This document shows, piece after piece, positions 42,784-52,761 of a stretch of DNA of 64,000 nucleotides (positions within the stretch are counted from its first letter, which is position 1; the number at the start of each line of letters is the position of its first letter). The notes under the pieces were generated by a model. It searched no databases. It saw only the letters and a program-made list of their open reading frames with translations, and was not told where the DNA came from. The position numbers and the translations under genes were made by a program. Origin of the DNA: Sphingomonas abaci (GTDB lineage: Bacteria; Pseudomonadota; Alphaproteobacteria; Sphingomonadales; Sphingomonadaceae); contig NZ_JACHNY010000004.1 in the NCBI RefSeq assembly GCF_014199625.1, positions 186,001 through 250,000 on the forward strand, in the 5' to 3' direction.

Positions 42784-44547
42784 TCACGCCGCGCGCTTCA
42801 TCGCCCAGCTAACATGGACGCCGCCGCCGCTCGCCTGGCCGACGATCACCAGCTGGCGGATGCCGACCGGGCGGCCCTGCCCGTCGATCCACAGGCTGTC
42901 GTCGATCGACAGCTCGCCGCCCTTGCAGCGGAACTGCCACAGCGCGCCATTGGCGGTGCGCAGCATCACCGCCTGCCCCTCCGCCGCCGGCACCGCCTCC
43001 ACCCCCGGCCCCAGATGGAAGCGCAGCGTGAAGCCGGCGTCGGACACGGCGCGACGCTTGCCGGCCGGCAGGAGGGCGTCCTCGCCGCGCAGCTCGCGCC
43101 CGTCCCCGGTCAGCAGCAGCTGGCGGCGATGGACGAAGCCCCAGCGCGCGGCATAGCCGTCATGGCTGGCCTCGATCCGGCTCGCGCCGTCGGATTCCTG
43201 GCGCGACAGCTCGACCTCGGTGACGCCGCGCCCCAGCGTGCCGTCGGGCAGGATGGCGGTGGAATTGCTGTCGGCCAGGGTCAGCGTCGAATGCGCGGCG
43301 GTGGTGCGCAACCCCTCCGCCAGGCCGCCGGGCAGCTGCACGACATGGTCGCGCGCGCCGCCGCAATTGACTACCAGCCGGTCCGGCCCGTCGGAGAATT
43401 CGAACGCCAGCGTCGAGGCGCAGCCCCCCGCCACCAGCCGGGCGATCGGCGGCGGCGCGGCGTCGACGATCAGCACCGCTCCCGCCGCCGCCAGCCTTTG
43501 GTAACCCCAGTCGCGCGACTGACGCAGCGGCCGGGTGCGGATGCAGCTCGCCTCGATCACCGCCGCGATATGCGCCTCGGTCGAGGGCCCGCCGCCCTGC
43601 CAGCAGGACAGGGCGCGGTCGCCATGCATCACGCCGAGCAGCGCCGGCACCATGCGCGACAGGGCGGCGCGCATCAGCTCGGGCGGCTCCAGCCCGCGCG
43701 CCTCGTAGCAGGCGCGCACCATGCCGAGCAGCATCACCGCCTCCAGCAGGTCGACCGGGCTGCGCGACACCACGCCGCCGTCGCTCAGGATGCCGCTGCC
43801 CAGTGCCCGCGCCAGGCCGCGCTCGGCAAAGGCGCGGCGCTGTTCGCCGCCGGGGATCAGCAGCCCGGCGGCGACGATGCCGCTCCACGCCGCGATCCGG
43901 CCGGTGCCCGCCACCGCCTGGTCGGCGCAGCGGTCCAGATGCCGGGCCCCGCGCGCCAGCGTGTTGAGCACCTGCGCGCGGTACACCACGTCGGTCGACG
44001 ACAGGATCAGCGGCGCGTGCGCGGTCCAGAACAGGATGCGCCGCCCCCACAGGGCGGGCGACCAGGCGGGGTCGGTGACCTTGTCGGCATGACGCGCCAG
44101 CCAGCGGCTCATCAGCGCCTCCGCCACCGGCACGCCCTGCGACAAGGACCCGGCCATGGACAGGTCGCGCAGCCAGTCGAAGCCATGCAGGTAACGGTCG
44201 AAACCCGGCGTCCAGTCGGGCTTGGCCAGGTCCAGCCGCGCCAGATCGCGCGCCTCGCCAAGATAGTTGATCTGCCCGGCCAGCATCGCCCGGCCGCGCG
44301 CGACGTCGCCGGGGACCGGGTCGATCGGCACCGCCACCAGCCGCACCGGATGGCGGCCGTTCAGCCGCAGGCGGTGGAGCGGCGTCGCCCAGGCGAAGGC
44401 GCGCAGCCGCTCCGCCAGCCGCTCGGCGAGCGACGAGCCGCCGCCACCGGCGGCCCGGACCAGGCGCTTGCCCTCCTCCACGCCGTCGATCGCGGGATCA
44501 TCGCTGGAACGCGGTCGGAGCATCGCGTCGAGCGCGGGCCGTTTCAC
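42784..44547 (-). CDS. Heparinase II/III family protein
   Basis: A 587-residue protein with an alpha/alpha-toroid N-terminal part (residues about 60-330) and a beta-sandwich C-terminal heparinase II/III domain ([55 protein letters not shown]). Members are polysaccharide lyases acting on acidic sugars, but in Proteobacteria this cytoplasmic-type subfamily is found beside rsmB and rpe or purH and has no known substrate. No signal peptide is seen. Its GTG overlaps the rpe stop by GTGA, so it is the third gene of an rsmB-rpe-heparinase operon. Confidence 0.87.
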   Translation of the reverse strand: MKRPALDAMLRPRSSDDPAIDGVEEGKRLVRAAGGGGSSLAERLAERLRAFAWATPLHRLRLNGRHPVRLVAVPIDPVPGDVARGRAMLAGQINYLGEARDLARLDLAKPDWTPGFDRYLHGFDWLRDLSMAGSLSQGVPVAEALMSRWLARHADKVTDPAWSPALWGRRILFWTAHAPLILSSTDVVYRAQVLNTLARGARHLDRCADQAVAGTGRIAAWSGIVAAGLLIPGGEQRRAFAERGLARALGSGILSDGGVVSRSPVDLLEAVMLLGMVRACYEARGLEPPELMRAALSRMVPALLGVMHGDRALSCWQGGGPSTEAHIAAVIEASCIRTRPLRQSRDWGYQRLAAAGAVLIVDAAPPPIARLVAGGCASTLAFEFSDGPDRLVVNCGGARDHVVQLPGGLAEGLRTTAAHSTLTLADSNSTAILPDGTLGRGVTEVELSRQESDGASRIEASHDGYAARWGFVHRRQLLLTGDGRELRGEDALLPAGKRRAVSDAGFTLRFHLGPGVEAVPAAEGQAVMLRTANGALWQFRCKGGELSIDDSLWIDGQGRPVGIRQLVIVGQASGGGVHVSWAMKRAA

Positions 44548-45218
44548 CCGGCGCGCAATGCCGCGATATTGGCGGCATAGCGATCCGGCCCACCCCGGAA
44601 TACGGCGGTGCCCGCGACCAGCGCATCCGCCCCGGCGGCGATGCAGCGCGGCGCATGGACGGGATCGACGCCGCCATCCACCTCCAGGTCGATGGCGCGG
44701 CCGGTCGAGTCGATCATCGCGCGGATCGCGGCGATCTTGCTGAGCTGGCTATCGATGAAATGCTGGCCACCGAAGCCCGGATTGACGCTCATCACCAGCA
44801 CCAGGTCGACCAGATCGATCAGATAGTCGAGCGTGTCGACCGGCGTCGCCGGGCACAGCACCACGCCGGCGCGCTTGCCCAGCGCCTTGATCGTCTGGAT
44901 CGTGCGATGGACGTGCGGGCCGGCTTCCGGATGGACGGTGATGCAGTCGGCTCCTGCCTCGGCGAACGCCTCCAGATAGGGATCGACCGGCGCGATCATC
45001 AGATGCACGTCGAATGGCTTGGTGGTGACCGGGCGGATCGCCTTCACGATCGCCGGGCCCATGCTGATGTTGGGCACGAAATGGCCGTCCATCACGTCGA
45101 TATGGATCCAGTCCGCGCCGGCCGCGTCGATCGCGCGGACTTCCTCGCCCAGCCGGGCGAAGTCGGCGGACAGGATGGACGGGGCGATGCGGACGGGGCG
45201 ATGGGAGCGGGTCGACAT
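44544..45218 (-). CDS. rpe: Ribulose-phosphate 3-epimerase
   Basis: Interconverts ribulose-5-phosphate and xylulose-5-phosphate in the pentose phosphate pathway. The TIM-barrel signatures are [71 protein letters not shown] and [10 protein letters not shown]. Length of 224 residues is typical. It starts 10 bases after the rsmB-like gene stop and its own stop overlaps the heparinase start. Confidence 0.97.
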   Translation of the reverse strand: MSTRSHRPVRIAPSILSADFARLGEEVRAIDAAGADWIHIDVMDGHFVPNISMGPAIVKAIRPVTTKPFDVHLMIAPVDPYLEAFAEAGADCITVHPEAGPHVHRTIQTIKALGKRAGVVLCPATPVDTLDYLIDLVDLVLVMSVNPGFGGQHFIDSQLSKIAAIRAMIDSTGRAIDLEVDGGVDPVHAPRCIAAGADALVAGTAVFRGGPDRYAANIAALRAG

Positions 45219-45228
45219 GGCGGCCCTG

Positions 45229-46560
45229 TTAGCGCGCGGACTCGCCCGGCGAAAGCGGGCGCGACAGCTGCGCGATGAAGAAGCCGTCCATCCGCCCGCG
45301 ATCCGCCAGCATCGCCGGACCGGTGCGCAGCCAGCCGCGCGGATCGGCCGCCACCCCCACCGGCAGCACGTCCGGCGCGGGCGCGACCAGCGCGAAATCG
45401 GTGCGCGAGTCCAGGAACGCGGCCAGCCGCCGCTCGCCCTCCGCCGGCTCCAGCGAGCAGGTGGCATAGACCAGGGTGCCGCCCGGCTTCACCCAGTCGG
45501 CGGCGCGGGCGAGCAGCTTGCCCTGCAGCTCCGCCATCTCCGCGATCACCGCGGGGCGGACACGGTAGAGCACGTCGGGATGGCGGCGGAAGATGCCGGT
45601 CGCGCTGCACGGCGCGTCGAGCAGCACCACGTCGGCCGGCGCGGGCGGCGCCCAGTCGAGCAGGTCGGCGCGGACCACCTCGGCGGACAGGCCGGTGCGG
45701 TCGAGATTCTCCGAAAGTCGCGCCAGACGACTTTCCGACTGGTCGACCGCCGTCACCCGCCAGCCGGCGGCGGCGAGTTGCAGCGTCTTGCCGCCCGGCG
45801 CGGCGCACAGGTCGAGCAACGCGCCCTCCCCGCGTCCGATGAGGCGCGCGGGCAGCGAGGCGGCGATGTCCTGCACCCACCAGGCCCCCTCGCGGAAGCC
45901 CGGCAGGTCGGGGATCGGCGCATGATCCTGCCCCAGCCGGACATGGCCGGGCGCGAAGCTGGTCCCCTCCAGCCGCTCCGCCCAGACCGCCGTCTCGGCC
46001 GCGTCGCGCAGCGACAGATCGACCGGCGGCGGCGCGGCGATCGCCGCCTCCGCCGCCTCGACCATCTCCATGCCCCAGTGCATCTCCCAGCGCGCCGCCG
46101 CCGAATCGGGCAGGCGCGCGACCTCGGGCAGGGTCACGCCCTGGCGCATCAGCGTGCCGAACACGCCGTGCACCAGCTTGCGCGGGCCGCCGTCGACCAG
46201 CGGCAGCACCGTCGCGATCGCGGCGTGCGGCGGCGTGCCCAGCCCCAGCACCTGCGCCAGCGCGATGCGCAGCGCCGAGCGGGCCTTGGCGTCGTCGGGC
46301 AGCCGCTGCCGCGTGGCGCTGTCGATCAGCGTGTCGAGATCGGGCAGGCGGCGCAGCGTCTCCGCCGCGATGGCATGGGCGAGACCCCGATCCGGTCCGC
46401 CGGGCAGCGCGCGCGTGGCATGGCCCAGCGCCGATTCGAGCGGCTCACCCCGGCGCAGCACCGCATCGAGCAGGCGCAGCGCCGCGCGACGGGTGGCGGT
46501 GCCCAGCGGATCGGGCTGGCGCCGGGGAGCGGACGGGCTGGCGGCGGGCGGTTTCGGCAT
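45229..46560 (-). CDS. RsmB/NOP family rRNA cytosine methyltransferase
   Basis: SAM-dependent 5-methylcytosine methyltransferase acting on rRNA (RsmB-type, C967 of 16S rRNA). The N-terminal NusB-like helical domain ([19 protein letters not shown] ... [17 protein letters not shown]) plus the C-terminal Rossmann domain is the RsmB layout. Catalytic motifs are [37 protein letters not shown] and [14 protein letters not shown] with both conserved cysteines. The product has 443 residues. It is the first gene of a three-gene minus operon and divergent from the DUF1674 gene. Confidence 0.93.
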   Translation of the reverse strand: MPKPPAASPSAPRRQPDPLGTATRRAALRLLDAVLRRGEPLESALGHATRALPGGPDRGLAHAIAAETLRRLPDLDTLIDSATRQRLPDDAKARSALRIALAQVLGLGTPPHAAIATVLPLVDGGPRKLVHGVFGTLMRQGVTLPEVARLPDSAAARWEMHWGMEMVEAAEAAIAAPPPVDLSLRDAAETAVWAERLEGTSFAPGHVRLGQDHAPIPDLPGFREGAWWVQDIAASLPARLIGRGEGALLDLCAAPGGKTLQLAAAGWRVTAVDQSESRLARLSENLDRTGLSAEVVRADLLDWAPPAPADVVLLDAPCSATGIFRRHPDVLYRVRPAVIAEMAELQGKLLARAADWVKPGGTLVYATCSLEPAEGERRLAAFLDSRTDFALVAPAPDVLPVGVAADPRGWLRTGPAMLADRGRMDGFFIAQLSRPLSPGESAR

Positions 46561-46661
46561 GATCGTTGAAGCAACCGTTCTTGGAAGGACGCGGGCCTCG
46601 CGCCCGGAGACGCATGACCCTATATGGGCGGCATCCCGCCCGGTAGAGGAGAGAGCCAGCC

Positions 46662-46823
46662 ATGGGCCAGCGTCCCGACCACGTCAAACCGCCCGAATAT
46701 CTCTCGCCCAACCCGCCGGTGCCCCGGCCTCGCCCCGCGCCCGCGCGCGACGATGATCCGCTAGGGCGCGATCCGGTGCGCTACGGCGATTGGGAACACA
46801 AGGGAATCGCGGTGGATTTTTAA
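46662..46823 (+). CDS. DUF1674 (SDHAF4-like) small protein
   Basis: A 53-residue protein missed by length-limited gene callers. The C terminus GRDPVRYGDWEHKGIAVDF is the hallmark of the DUF1674/SDHAF4 family, whose mitochondrial members assist flavinylated succinate dehydrogenase assembly. The N-terminal half is Pro-rich (PNPPVPRPRPAPARDDDP). AGAGGAGAG stands about 10 bases before the ATG as Shine-Dalgarno. No sdh genes are nearby. Confidence 0.88.
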   Translation: MGQRPDHVKPPEYLSPNPPVPRPRPAPARDDDPLGRDPVRYGDWEHKGIAVDF

Positions 46824-46879
46824 GTCCACACTCCTGACGCAAGCGGAACGATCGGCCTAGCTCGCGCGTCGAGCCTGAC

Positions 46880-48727
46880 ATGGATCATATTGGGCGGCGA
46901 CGCCGGATCGTCGCTGCGGCGCTGATCGGCCTGCTTCTTCTGTTGTTGCTGCTGGTCGCCGCCTTTCCCTGGGGCTGGCTGCGACCGCTGGTCGAGCGCG
47001 AAGCGAGCCAGCGCTTCGGCCGGCCGGTGACGATCGGCTCGGTCGAGCGGACCGACTATTTCGGCTTCCGCCCCGTCATCGCGGTTCGCGACCTGCGCAT
47101 CCCCCAGGCGGACTGGGCAGGTCCCGGCGATTTCGTAAGGATCGACCGCCTCCAGTTCCGCCTGCCGATCTGGTCGCTTCTCAAGGGCGGCGTCCGCCCG
47201 CAGGATATCGTCGCCAGCGGCGTCCACCTGTCCTTCGCGCGCGACAAGGCCGGGCGCACCAACTGGCAATCCCCCGACGACAGGGGCGACGCGGGCGAAG
47301 GCAATGCCGATACCGATCTCGGCACATTGACCGTGCGTGACGCGGTGATCCGCTATGCCGATGCCAAGCGCGACCGCTCGGCTCTATTGAACCTGACGGC
47401 CGATCCGAACACCGGCCTCCGCGCCGAGGGCACCGGCACGGTGGCGGGCGCGCCGGTCCGGCTGGCGTTCGCCGGCCCCGCGCCGAGCAGCGGCCGGCCC
47501 TGGCCCTTCACCGCGCGGATCGCGGGCGACCGGCTGTCAATGTCCGCGCGGGGCCGAATGGACCGGCCGCTCGATCCGGCGCGGATGACGATCGATGTGA
47601 CCGCGCGCGGCGACGACCTGAAGCGGATCGACACGGTGATCGAGGCCGGCCTGTTCCACACCCGCCCCGTCACGCTGAAGGCCCGCGTGCGCCACGATCC
47701 CAATCGCTGGGCCGTCACCGGCCTGACCGGCACGATCGGCCGGTCCGACCTGACCGGCCATGTCACCGTCGACAAGGTGGAGGGCCGCTCGAAGATCGAC
47801 GGCGCCTTCACCAGCCGGGCATTCGACTTCAACGACCTGACCTCCGCGAAGGGGCGGGCGGAAGCAGCCGCGCTGGCGGCGCGGATCGGCCCGCGGCTGG
47901 TGCCCGATACCCGGATCGACATCGGCAAGATCGATTCGACCGATGGCCGCCTCGCTTTCAAGGTCGGGCGGATCATCGGCAGTTCCTCGCCGCCCGTCGA
48001 GGGGCTGGCGGGGGTGCTGACGCTCGACCACCGGCTGCTGACGCTGGCGCCGCTCCGGCTCGACCTGGCGCAGGGGCGGATCACCGGCCGCGCGGTGGTC
48101 GACCAGCGGCGCGGCCAGCCCGCGCCGACGCTGACGCTCGACCTGCGACTGGCGGGCGGCGAGGTCGGCGCGTTCGCGGCGGGCGGCGACTTCACCGGCA
48201 AGCTGGCGGCGCGGGTCCGGCTGACCGGCACGGGCGAGACGATCCGCGCGGCGGTGGGGCGGTCGAGCGGCACGATCGGCTTCACCGTGCGTCAGGGCCA
48301 GTTGCCGGCGCGCTATGCCGCCGCGCTCGGCTTCGACGCGGGTCGCGCGCTGCTGGCGGGCAGCGACGACCACAGCGCGCTGCGGTGCCTCGTCACGCGT
48401 CTGGCGGTGCGGGACGGCGTGGCCCGGCCCGACCCGCTGGTGATCGACACCGCGGTCAGCCAGTTGCGTGGGCAAGGCACGATCCACTTTCCCGACGAAC
48501 GGCTGACGCTGACTCTGCACGGCGCGCCCAAGGGATCGGCGCTGCTCCGCATCCCGGGCCAGGCCTATCTGCGCGGCACCATCCAGAGCCCCCAGCTCTC
48601 GGTCCCGCCCGAGGTCCGCTCCGCCGGCAACATCCTGAAGGCGATCGGCCGCAAGATCACCGGGCATAGCGGCCCGACCGCCACGGACGCCGACTGCGCC
48701 GGCCTGTCGGCGCGGGCGCTGCGCTGA
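46880..48727 (+). CDS. AsmA family protein
   Basis: A 615-residue inner-membrane-anchored protein: one N-terminal helix (AALIGLLLLLLLLVAAFPWGWL) followed by a long repetitive beta-rich periplasmic part with an AsmA-type N-terminal region (GRPVTIGSVERTDYFGFRPVIAVRDLRIPQ) and the AsmA_2-like C-terminal domain (GRSSGTIGFTVRQGQLPARYAAALGFD). AsmA-like proteins act as bridges in phospholipid transport to the outer membrane. The ATG lies 56 bases after the DUF1674 stop. Confidence 0.88.
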   Translation: MDHIGRRRRIVAAALIGLLLLLLLLVAAFPWGWLRPLVEREASQRFGRPVTIGSVERTDYFGFRPVIAVRDLRIPQADWAGPGDFVRIDRLQFRLPIWSLLKGGVRPQDIVASGVHLSFARDKAGRTNWQSPDDRGDAGEGNADTDLGTLTVRDAVIRYADAKRDRSALLNLTADPNTGLRAEGTGTVAGAPVRLAFAGPAPSSGRPWPFTARIAGDRLSMSARGRMDRPLDPARMTIDVTARGDDLKRIDTVIEAGLFHTRPVTLKARVRHDPNRWAVTGLTGTIGRSDLTGHVTVDKVEGRSKIDGAFTSRAFDFNDLTSAKGRAEAAALAARIGPRLVPDTRIDIGKIDSTDGRLAFKVGRIIGSSSPPVEGLAGVLTLDHRLLTLAPLRLDLAQGRITGRAVVDQRRGQPAPTLTLDLRLAGGEVGAFAAGGDFTGKLAARVRLTGTGETIRAAVGRSSGTIGFTVRQGQLPARYAAALGFDAGRALLAGSDDHSALRCLVTRLAVRDGVARPDPLVIDTAVSQLRGQGTIHFPDERLTLTLHGAPKGSALLRIPGQAYLRGTIQSPQLSVPPEVRSAGNILKAIGRKITGHSGPTATDADCAGLSARALR

Positions 48728-48888
48728 GCCGCAGCCCGACCGCGCCAGGGACCCCAGTCTCCAGAGGCCGAGATCCTACGCTGATCCGGCCGCCCCCGCC
48801 CCCTCTGTTAGCCCCTTCGCGTGAGCCTCTTATCGGGGGAGGCAGAGGAATGTCACATGTCAAGCGCGGCGGCGGCGGGGCCGCGTCG

Positions 48889-49866
48889 TCAGACTCCTTC
48901 GTCGCGCAGCGGTCGGGCGAGCAGTGCGCCGACGACCTCGGTCGCGCTGGCGCCGCCCAGCAGGCGACAGACGGCGTCGGTCACCGGCATGTCGACGCCC
49001 GCCTCGCGCGCCGCCTGGGCCAGCACCGGCGCGGTGAAGGCGCCCTCCGCCACCGTCCGCCGGTCCGCGAGCAGCGACGCGGCCGGCTCGCCGCGCCCCA
49101 GCCCCACGCCCAGCGAGAAGTTGCGGCTGCTGGTCGACGAACAGGTCAGCACCAGGTCGCCCAGCCCCGACAGGCCGGCCAGAGTCTCCGCCCGCGCGCC
49201 GCGCGCCAGGCCGAAGCGGGTCATCTCCGCAAAACCGCGCGCGATCAGCGCCGCGCGGGCGTTCTGGCCCAGCCCCGCGCCCTCGACCACGCCGCAGCCG
49301 ATCGCGAGCACGTTCTTCACCGCGCCGCCGATCTCCGCGCCGGTCACGTCGCTGGAGCCATAGGGGCGGAAATGCGGCGCGGCGATCCGTTCGGACAGGG
49401 CCGCGCGCAGGCCCTCGTCCTCGCACGCCAGCGTCACCGCCGTCGGCAGGCCGCGTGCGACCTCGTGCGCGAAGGTCGGGCCGGACAGCACCGCGATCGG
49501 CGCATCCGGATGGACGGCGCGCGCCACCTCGCCGACCAGCCGCCGGCTGCCCGCCTCGATCCCCTTGGCGCACAGCACCAGTGGTCGGCGGCCGACCGGC
49601 GTCGCGGCGAGCACCGCGCCGACATGCTGCGCCGGCGCGACCACCAGCAGCGCGTCGGTGGCGGCCAGGTCGGTGAGCGCGGCCGTCGCCCGGATCGTCG
49701 GGGACAGGTCGATGCCAGGCAGGAACAGATGGTTGCGCCGCTCGGCGGTGACGCTGTCCACCACCTCCGGCTCGCGCGCCCAGAGCAGCACCTCGCGCCC
49801 GCCATGCGCCGCCACCTGCGCCAGCGCGGTGCCCCAGGCGCCGCCGCCGATCACCCCGATCCTCAT
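48889..49866 (-). CDS. gpsA: Glycerol-3-phosphate dehydrogenase (NAD(P)+)
   Basis: Reduces dihydroxyacetone phosphate to sn-glycerol-3-phosphate for phospholipid synthesis. The 325 residues have the N-terminal Rossmann motif [17 protein letters not shown], the hinge [16 protein letters not shown], the catalytic lysine region [15 protein letters not shown], and [13 protein letters not shown] with [12 protein letters not shown]. The ATG overlaps the tsaD stop (ATGA). The upstream frame is open across tsaD, but the GGGAWG start fixes the true start. Confidence 0.96.
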   Translation of the reverse strand: MRIGVIGGGAWGTALAQVAAHGGREVLLWAREPEVVDSVTAERRNHLFLPGIDLSPTIRATAALTDLAATDALLVVAPAQHVGAVLAATPVGRRPLVLCAKGIEAGSRRLVGEVARAVHPDAPIAVLSGPTFAHEVARGLPTAVTLACEDEGLRAALSERIAAPHFRPYGSSDVTGAEIGGAVKNVLAIGCGVVEGAGLGQNARAALIARGFAEMTRFGLARGARAETLAGLSGLGDLVLTCSSTSSRNFSLGVGLGRGEPAASLLADRRTVAEGAFTAPVLAQAAREAGVDMPVTDAVCRLLGGASATEVVGALLARPLRDEGV

Positions 49867-50888
49867 GCCTTCACTCCCGCGCCGCGCACCGCCTCCGCCG
49901 CCGGGTCGAGCGGCCAGCGCGGCCGCGCCGGCAGGTCGAGCGGATCGGTCAGGCCCGCCGCGAACCGCTCCGCCCCCGCCCAGGCGATCATCGCCGCATT
50001 GTCGGTGCACAGCCACAGCGGGGGCGCGACGAAGCGGCGGCCATGCGCCGTCGCCAGCGCCTCCAGCGCGCCGCGCACCGCCCCGTTCGCGGCGACGCCG
50101 CCCGCCACCACCAGGGTCTTGGCCTCCGGCGCGGCATGGAGCGCGCGGGTGGTGCGGTCGACCAGGCAATCGACCACCGCCGCCTGGAACGACGCAGCCA
50201 AATCCTCCGCCGGATACTGCCCGACCGCGCGCGCCACCGCGCTTTTCAGGCCGGCAAAGGAGAAATGCGGCTCGGCCGCGCCCTTCAGCGGCCGCGGCAG
50301 CGGCACCGCCTTCGGATTGCCCAGCCGCGCCGCCCGCTCCACCGCCGGGCCGCCGGGAAAGCCCAGCTTCAGCAGCTTGGCGGTCTTGTCGAACGCCTCG
50401 CCCGCCGCGTCGTCGATCGTCGTCGCCAGCCTTGTGTAGCGGCCGACCCCCGCGACCAGCAGCAACTGGCAATGGCCGCCCGACACCAGCAGCAGCAGAT
50501 AGGGAAAGGCCAGGTCGGGATCGGACAGGCGCGGGCTGAGCGCGTGGCCCTCCAAATGGTTGACCGCGACCAGCGGCTTGCCCGTGGCATGCGCCAGCGC
50601 CTTGCCGGTCACCAGCCCGACCATCACCCCGCCGATCAAACCGGGCCCGGCGGTGGCGGCGATCGCATCGACCTGGTTCAGTGAAACGCCGGCATCATCC
50701 AGCGCCGCCGCGATCAGCGGCTCCAGCGCCTCGACATGCGCGCGTGCGGCGATTTCCGGAACGACGCCGCCATAAGGGGCGTGCGCCGCCTCCTGCCCGG
50801 CAAGGCGATGCGCCAGTACGCGGCGGTCGCCGGTGACCAGCGCCGCCGCCGTCTCGTCGCAGGAGGATTCAAGGCCAAGGATCAGCAT
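49863..50888 (-). CDS. tsaD: tRNA N6-adenosine threonylcarbamoyltransferase TsaD
   Basis: Transfers the threonylcarbamoyl group to A37 of ANN-decoding tRNAs, with TsaB and TsaE. The 341 residues contain the N-terminal [30 protein letters not shown], the metal-binding [23 protein letters not shown] and [13 protein letters not shown] at 50888 ([12 protein letters not shown]) is clear. It is coupled to gpsA by ATGA and divergent from hemC across a REP pair. Confidence 0.97.
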   Translation of the reverse strand: MLILGLESSCDETAAALVTGDRRVLAHRLAGQEAAHAPYGGVVPEIAARAHVEALEPLIAAALDDAGVSLNQVDAIAATAGPGLIGGVMVGLVTGKALAHATGKPLVAVNHLEGHALSPRLSDPDLAFPYLLLLVSGGHCQLLLVAGVGRYTRLATTIDDAAGEAFDKTAKLLKLGFPGGPAVERAARLGNPKAVPLPRPLKGAAEPHFSFAGLKSAVARAVGQYPAEDLAASFQAAVVDCLVDRTTRALHAAPEAKTLVVAGGVAANGAVRGALEALATAHGRRFVAPPLWLCTDNAAMIAWAGAERFAAGLTDPLDLPARPRWPLDPAAEAVRGAGVKA

Positions 50889-50988
50889 GGCTCCCCCTGT
50901 AGAACCATTCGCGGCGAAGGGGAAACGCCGGGCTTTGGCCTGGGTCCATCTTCGGCGAGCGTCAGGACCATCGCATATCATAAGGCTC

Positions 50989-51091
50989 TACCCCGGCGAA
51001 GGCCGGGGCCCCGTTGCCAAGGCTGTTGTGAAGGAACGCTGCGCTCCATCATCAGCGTCCGCCAACCGGATCCCGGCCTTCGCCGGGGTGG
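50989..51091. repeat. REP-like inverted pair between divergent tsaD and hemC
   Basis: Left arm TACCCCGGCGAAGGCCGGGG then CCCCGTTGCCAAGGCTG; right arm CCAACCGGATCCCGGCC then TTCGCCGGGGTGG. This is the only full copy in the window between divergent genes; it would lie in both 5' regions, so a terminator role is unlikely for this copy. Confidence 0.85.
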
Positions 51092-51175
51092 CGCGTGTAC
51101 TTGGTGACGCTGGGAACGTCGCAGAGCCTCCCGCCCCCCTTGCGGCGATGCCGGCCCAGCGGCTAGGCGCGTGGC

Positions 51176-52087
51176 ATGATCCGGTTCCGGCTCGGCACGC
51201 GCGGTTCGCCGCTGGCGCTCACCCAGGCGAACATGGTGCGCGATGCGCTGTGCGCCGCGCATGGCTGGTCGCGCGACCAGGTGGACCTGGTGGTGATCCG
51301 CACCACCGGCGACCGGGTGCAGGACCGCGCGCTTGCCGAGATCGGCGGCAAGGCCCTGTGGACCAAGGAACTCGACCGCGCGCTGCTCGCCGGCGAGATC
51401 GACGCGGCGGTCCATTCGATGAAGGATGTCGAGACGGTGCGCCCGGCGACGATCGCGATCGCCGCGATGCTGCCCCGCGCCGACGTGCGCGACCGGCTGA
51501 TCGGCGCGGCGACGCCGGCCGACCTGCCCGCCGGTGCGACGCTGGGCACCAGCAGCCCGCGCCGCCGCGCGCAGATGCTGCGGCACCGGCCGGACCTGAC
51601 GGTGGTGTTGCTGCGCGGCAATGTCGAGACCCGGCTGGCCAAGCTGGCGGCGGGCGAGGTCGATGCGACGCTGCTCGCCGCTGCCGGGCTCGACCGGCTG
51701 GGCCGCGCGCAGGTCGGTGCGGCGGTGCCGACCGACCTGATGCTCCCCGCGCCCGCCCAAGGCGCGGTCGGGATCGAGGTGCGGCGCGACGATTCGACCG
51801 CGCTGGTCCGGCTGGCGGCGATCGACGATGCCCCCACCCATGTCTGCGTCGCCGCCGAGCGTGCGCTGCTCGCCGCGCTCCGCGCCGATTGCCATTCGCC
51901 CGTCGCGGCGCTGGCGAGCCTGGCCGGCGAGACGCTGTCGCTGCGCGGCGAACTGCTGTCGGAGGACGGGGCGCATTGGGTCGAGGGCGCGGTGGAGGGC
52001 GCGGTCGGCGAGCCGTTGGGGGACCGCCTCGCCGCCGACCTGTTGGCGCGCGCGCCCGATCCCGTCCGCCGCCTGTTCGCGGCGTGA
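51176..52087 (+). CDS. hemC: Hydroxymethylbilane synthase
   Basis: Polymerises four porphobilinogen units into hydroxymethylbilane in heme and B12 synthesis. The 303 residues show RLGTRGSPLALTQANMV, the VHSMKDVETV loop, GTSSPRRRAQ, LPAPAQGAVGIE and the dipyrromethane cofactor cysteine in ADCHSPVAA (Cys239). hemD follows with a GTGA overlap. Confidence 0.97.
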   Translation: MIRFRLGTRGSPLALTQANMVRDALCAAHGWSRDQVDLVVIRTTGDRVQDRALAEIGGKALWTKELDRALLAGEIDAAVHSMKDVETVRPATIAIAAMLPRADVRDRLIGAATPADLPAGATLGTSSPRRRAQMLRHRPDLTVVLLRGNVETRLAKLAAGEVDATLLAAAGLDRLGRAQVGAAVPTDLMLPAPAQGAVGIEVRRDDSTALVRLAAIDDAPTHVCVAAERALLAALRADCHSPVAALASLAGETLSLRGELLSEDGAHWVEGAVEGAVGEPLGDRLAADLLARAPDPVRRLFAA

Positions 52088-52728
52088 CGCGGCCGATCGC
52101 GGTGCTCCGCCCCGAACCGGGCAATGGACGCACCGCCGACCGGCTGGCCGCGCTGGGCCTGGCGGTGATCCGCCAACCGTTGTTCGCGGTCGCGCCGGTC
52201 GCCTGGACGGCGCCCGACCCCACCGGCTTCGACGCGCTGCTGCTGACCAGCGCCAATGCCGTCCGTCATGCCGGCATCGCCGCCACGCCGCTCGCCCGGC
52301 TGCCGGTCTGGGCGGTCGGATCGGCGACGGCGGCGGCGGCGCGCGCGGCGGGCCTGCGCGTGGCGCGGACCGGCACGGGCGGCGTGGCGGCGCTGGTCGG
52401 GGACCGCGGCGACCGCCGTCTGCTGCATCTCGCCGGGCGCGAGCGGCAGGCGGTGCCGGGCGTCACCGCGATCACCGTCTACGCCGCCGATCCGCTGCCA
52501 GTGGCCGCCGCGGCATGGGCGGCGCTTTCGGGCAGTGTCGCGCTCCTCCATTCGCCTCGGGCGGCGCGGGCGCTGGCGGCGGGCGTCGTGGACCGCGCCA
52601 GCCTGCGTCTCGCGGCGCTCAGCCCGGCGATCCTGGCTGCGGCCGGGTCCGGCTGGGACCATGCGCTGGCGGTCGCCGTACCGGAAGAGGACGCGTTGCT
52701 GGCGGCGGCACGCGCGCTTGCCGATTGA
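52084..52728 (+). CDS. hemD: Uroporphyrinogen-III synthase
   Basis: Closes hydroxymethylbilane to uroporphyrinogen III with inversion of ring D. Sequence in this family is poorly conserved; seen are the N-terminal PIAVLRPEPGNGRTADRLAALGL, DALLLTSANAVRHAG and VWAVGSATAAAARAAGLRV typical for HemD. The identity rests largely on position directly after hemC. The GTG overlaps the hemC stop. 214 residues is slightly short but normal for sphingomonads. Confidence 0.9.
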   Translation: MTRPIAVLRPEPGNGRTADRLAALGLAVIRQPLFAVAPVAWTAPDPTGFDALLLTSANAVRHAGIAATPLARLPVWAVGSATAAAARAAGLRVARTGTGGVAALVGDRGDRRLLHLAGRERQAVPGVTAITVYAADPLPVAAAAWAALSGSVALLHSPRAARALAAGVVDRASLRLAALSPAILAAAGSGWDHALAVAVPEEDALLAAARALAD

Positions 52729-52761
52729 CCGCATGGCCCGTCGCGGGGATAGAGGCAGGCG

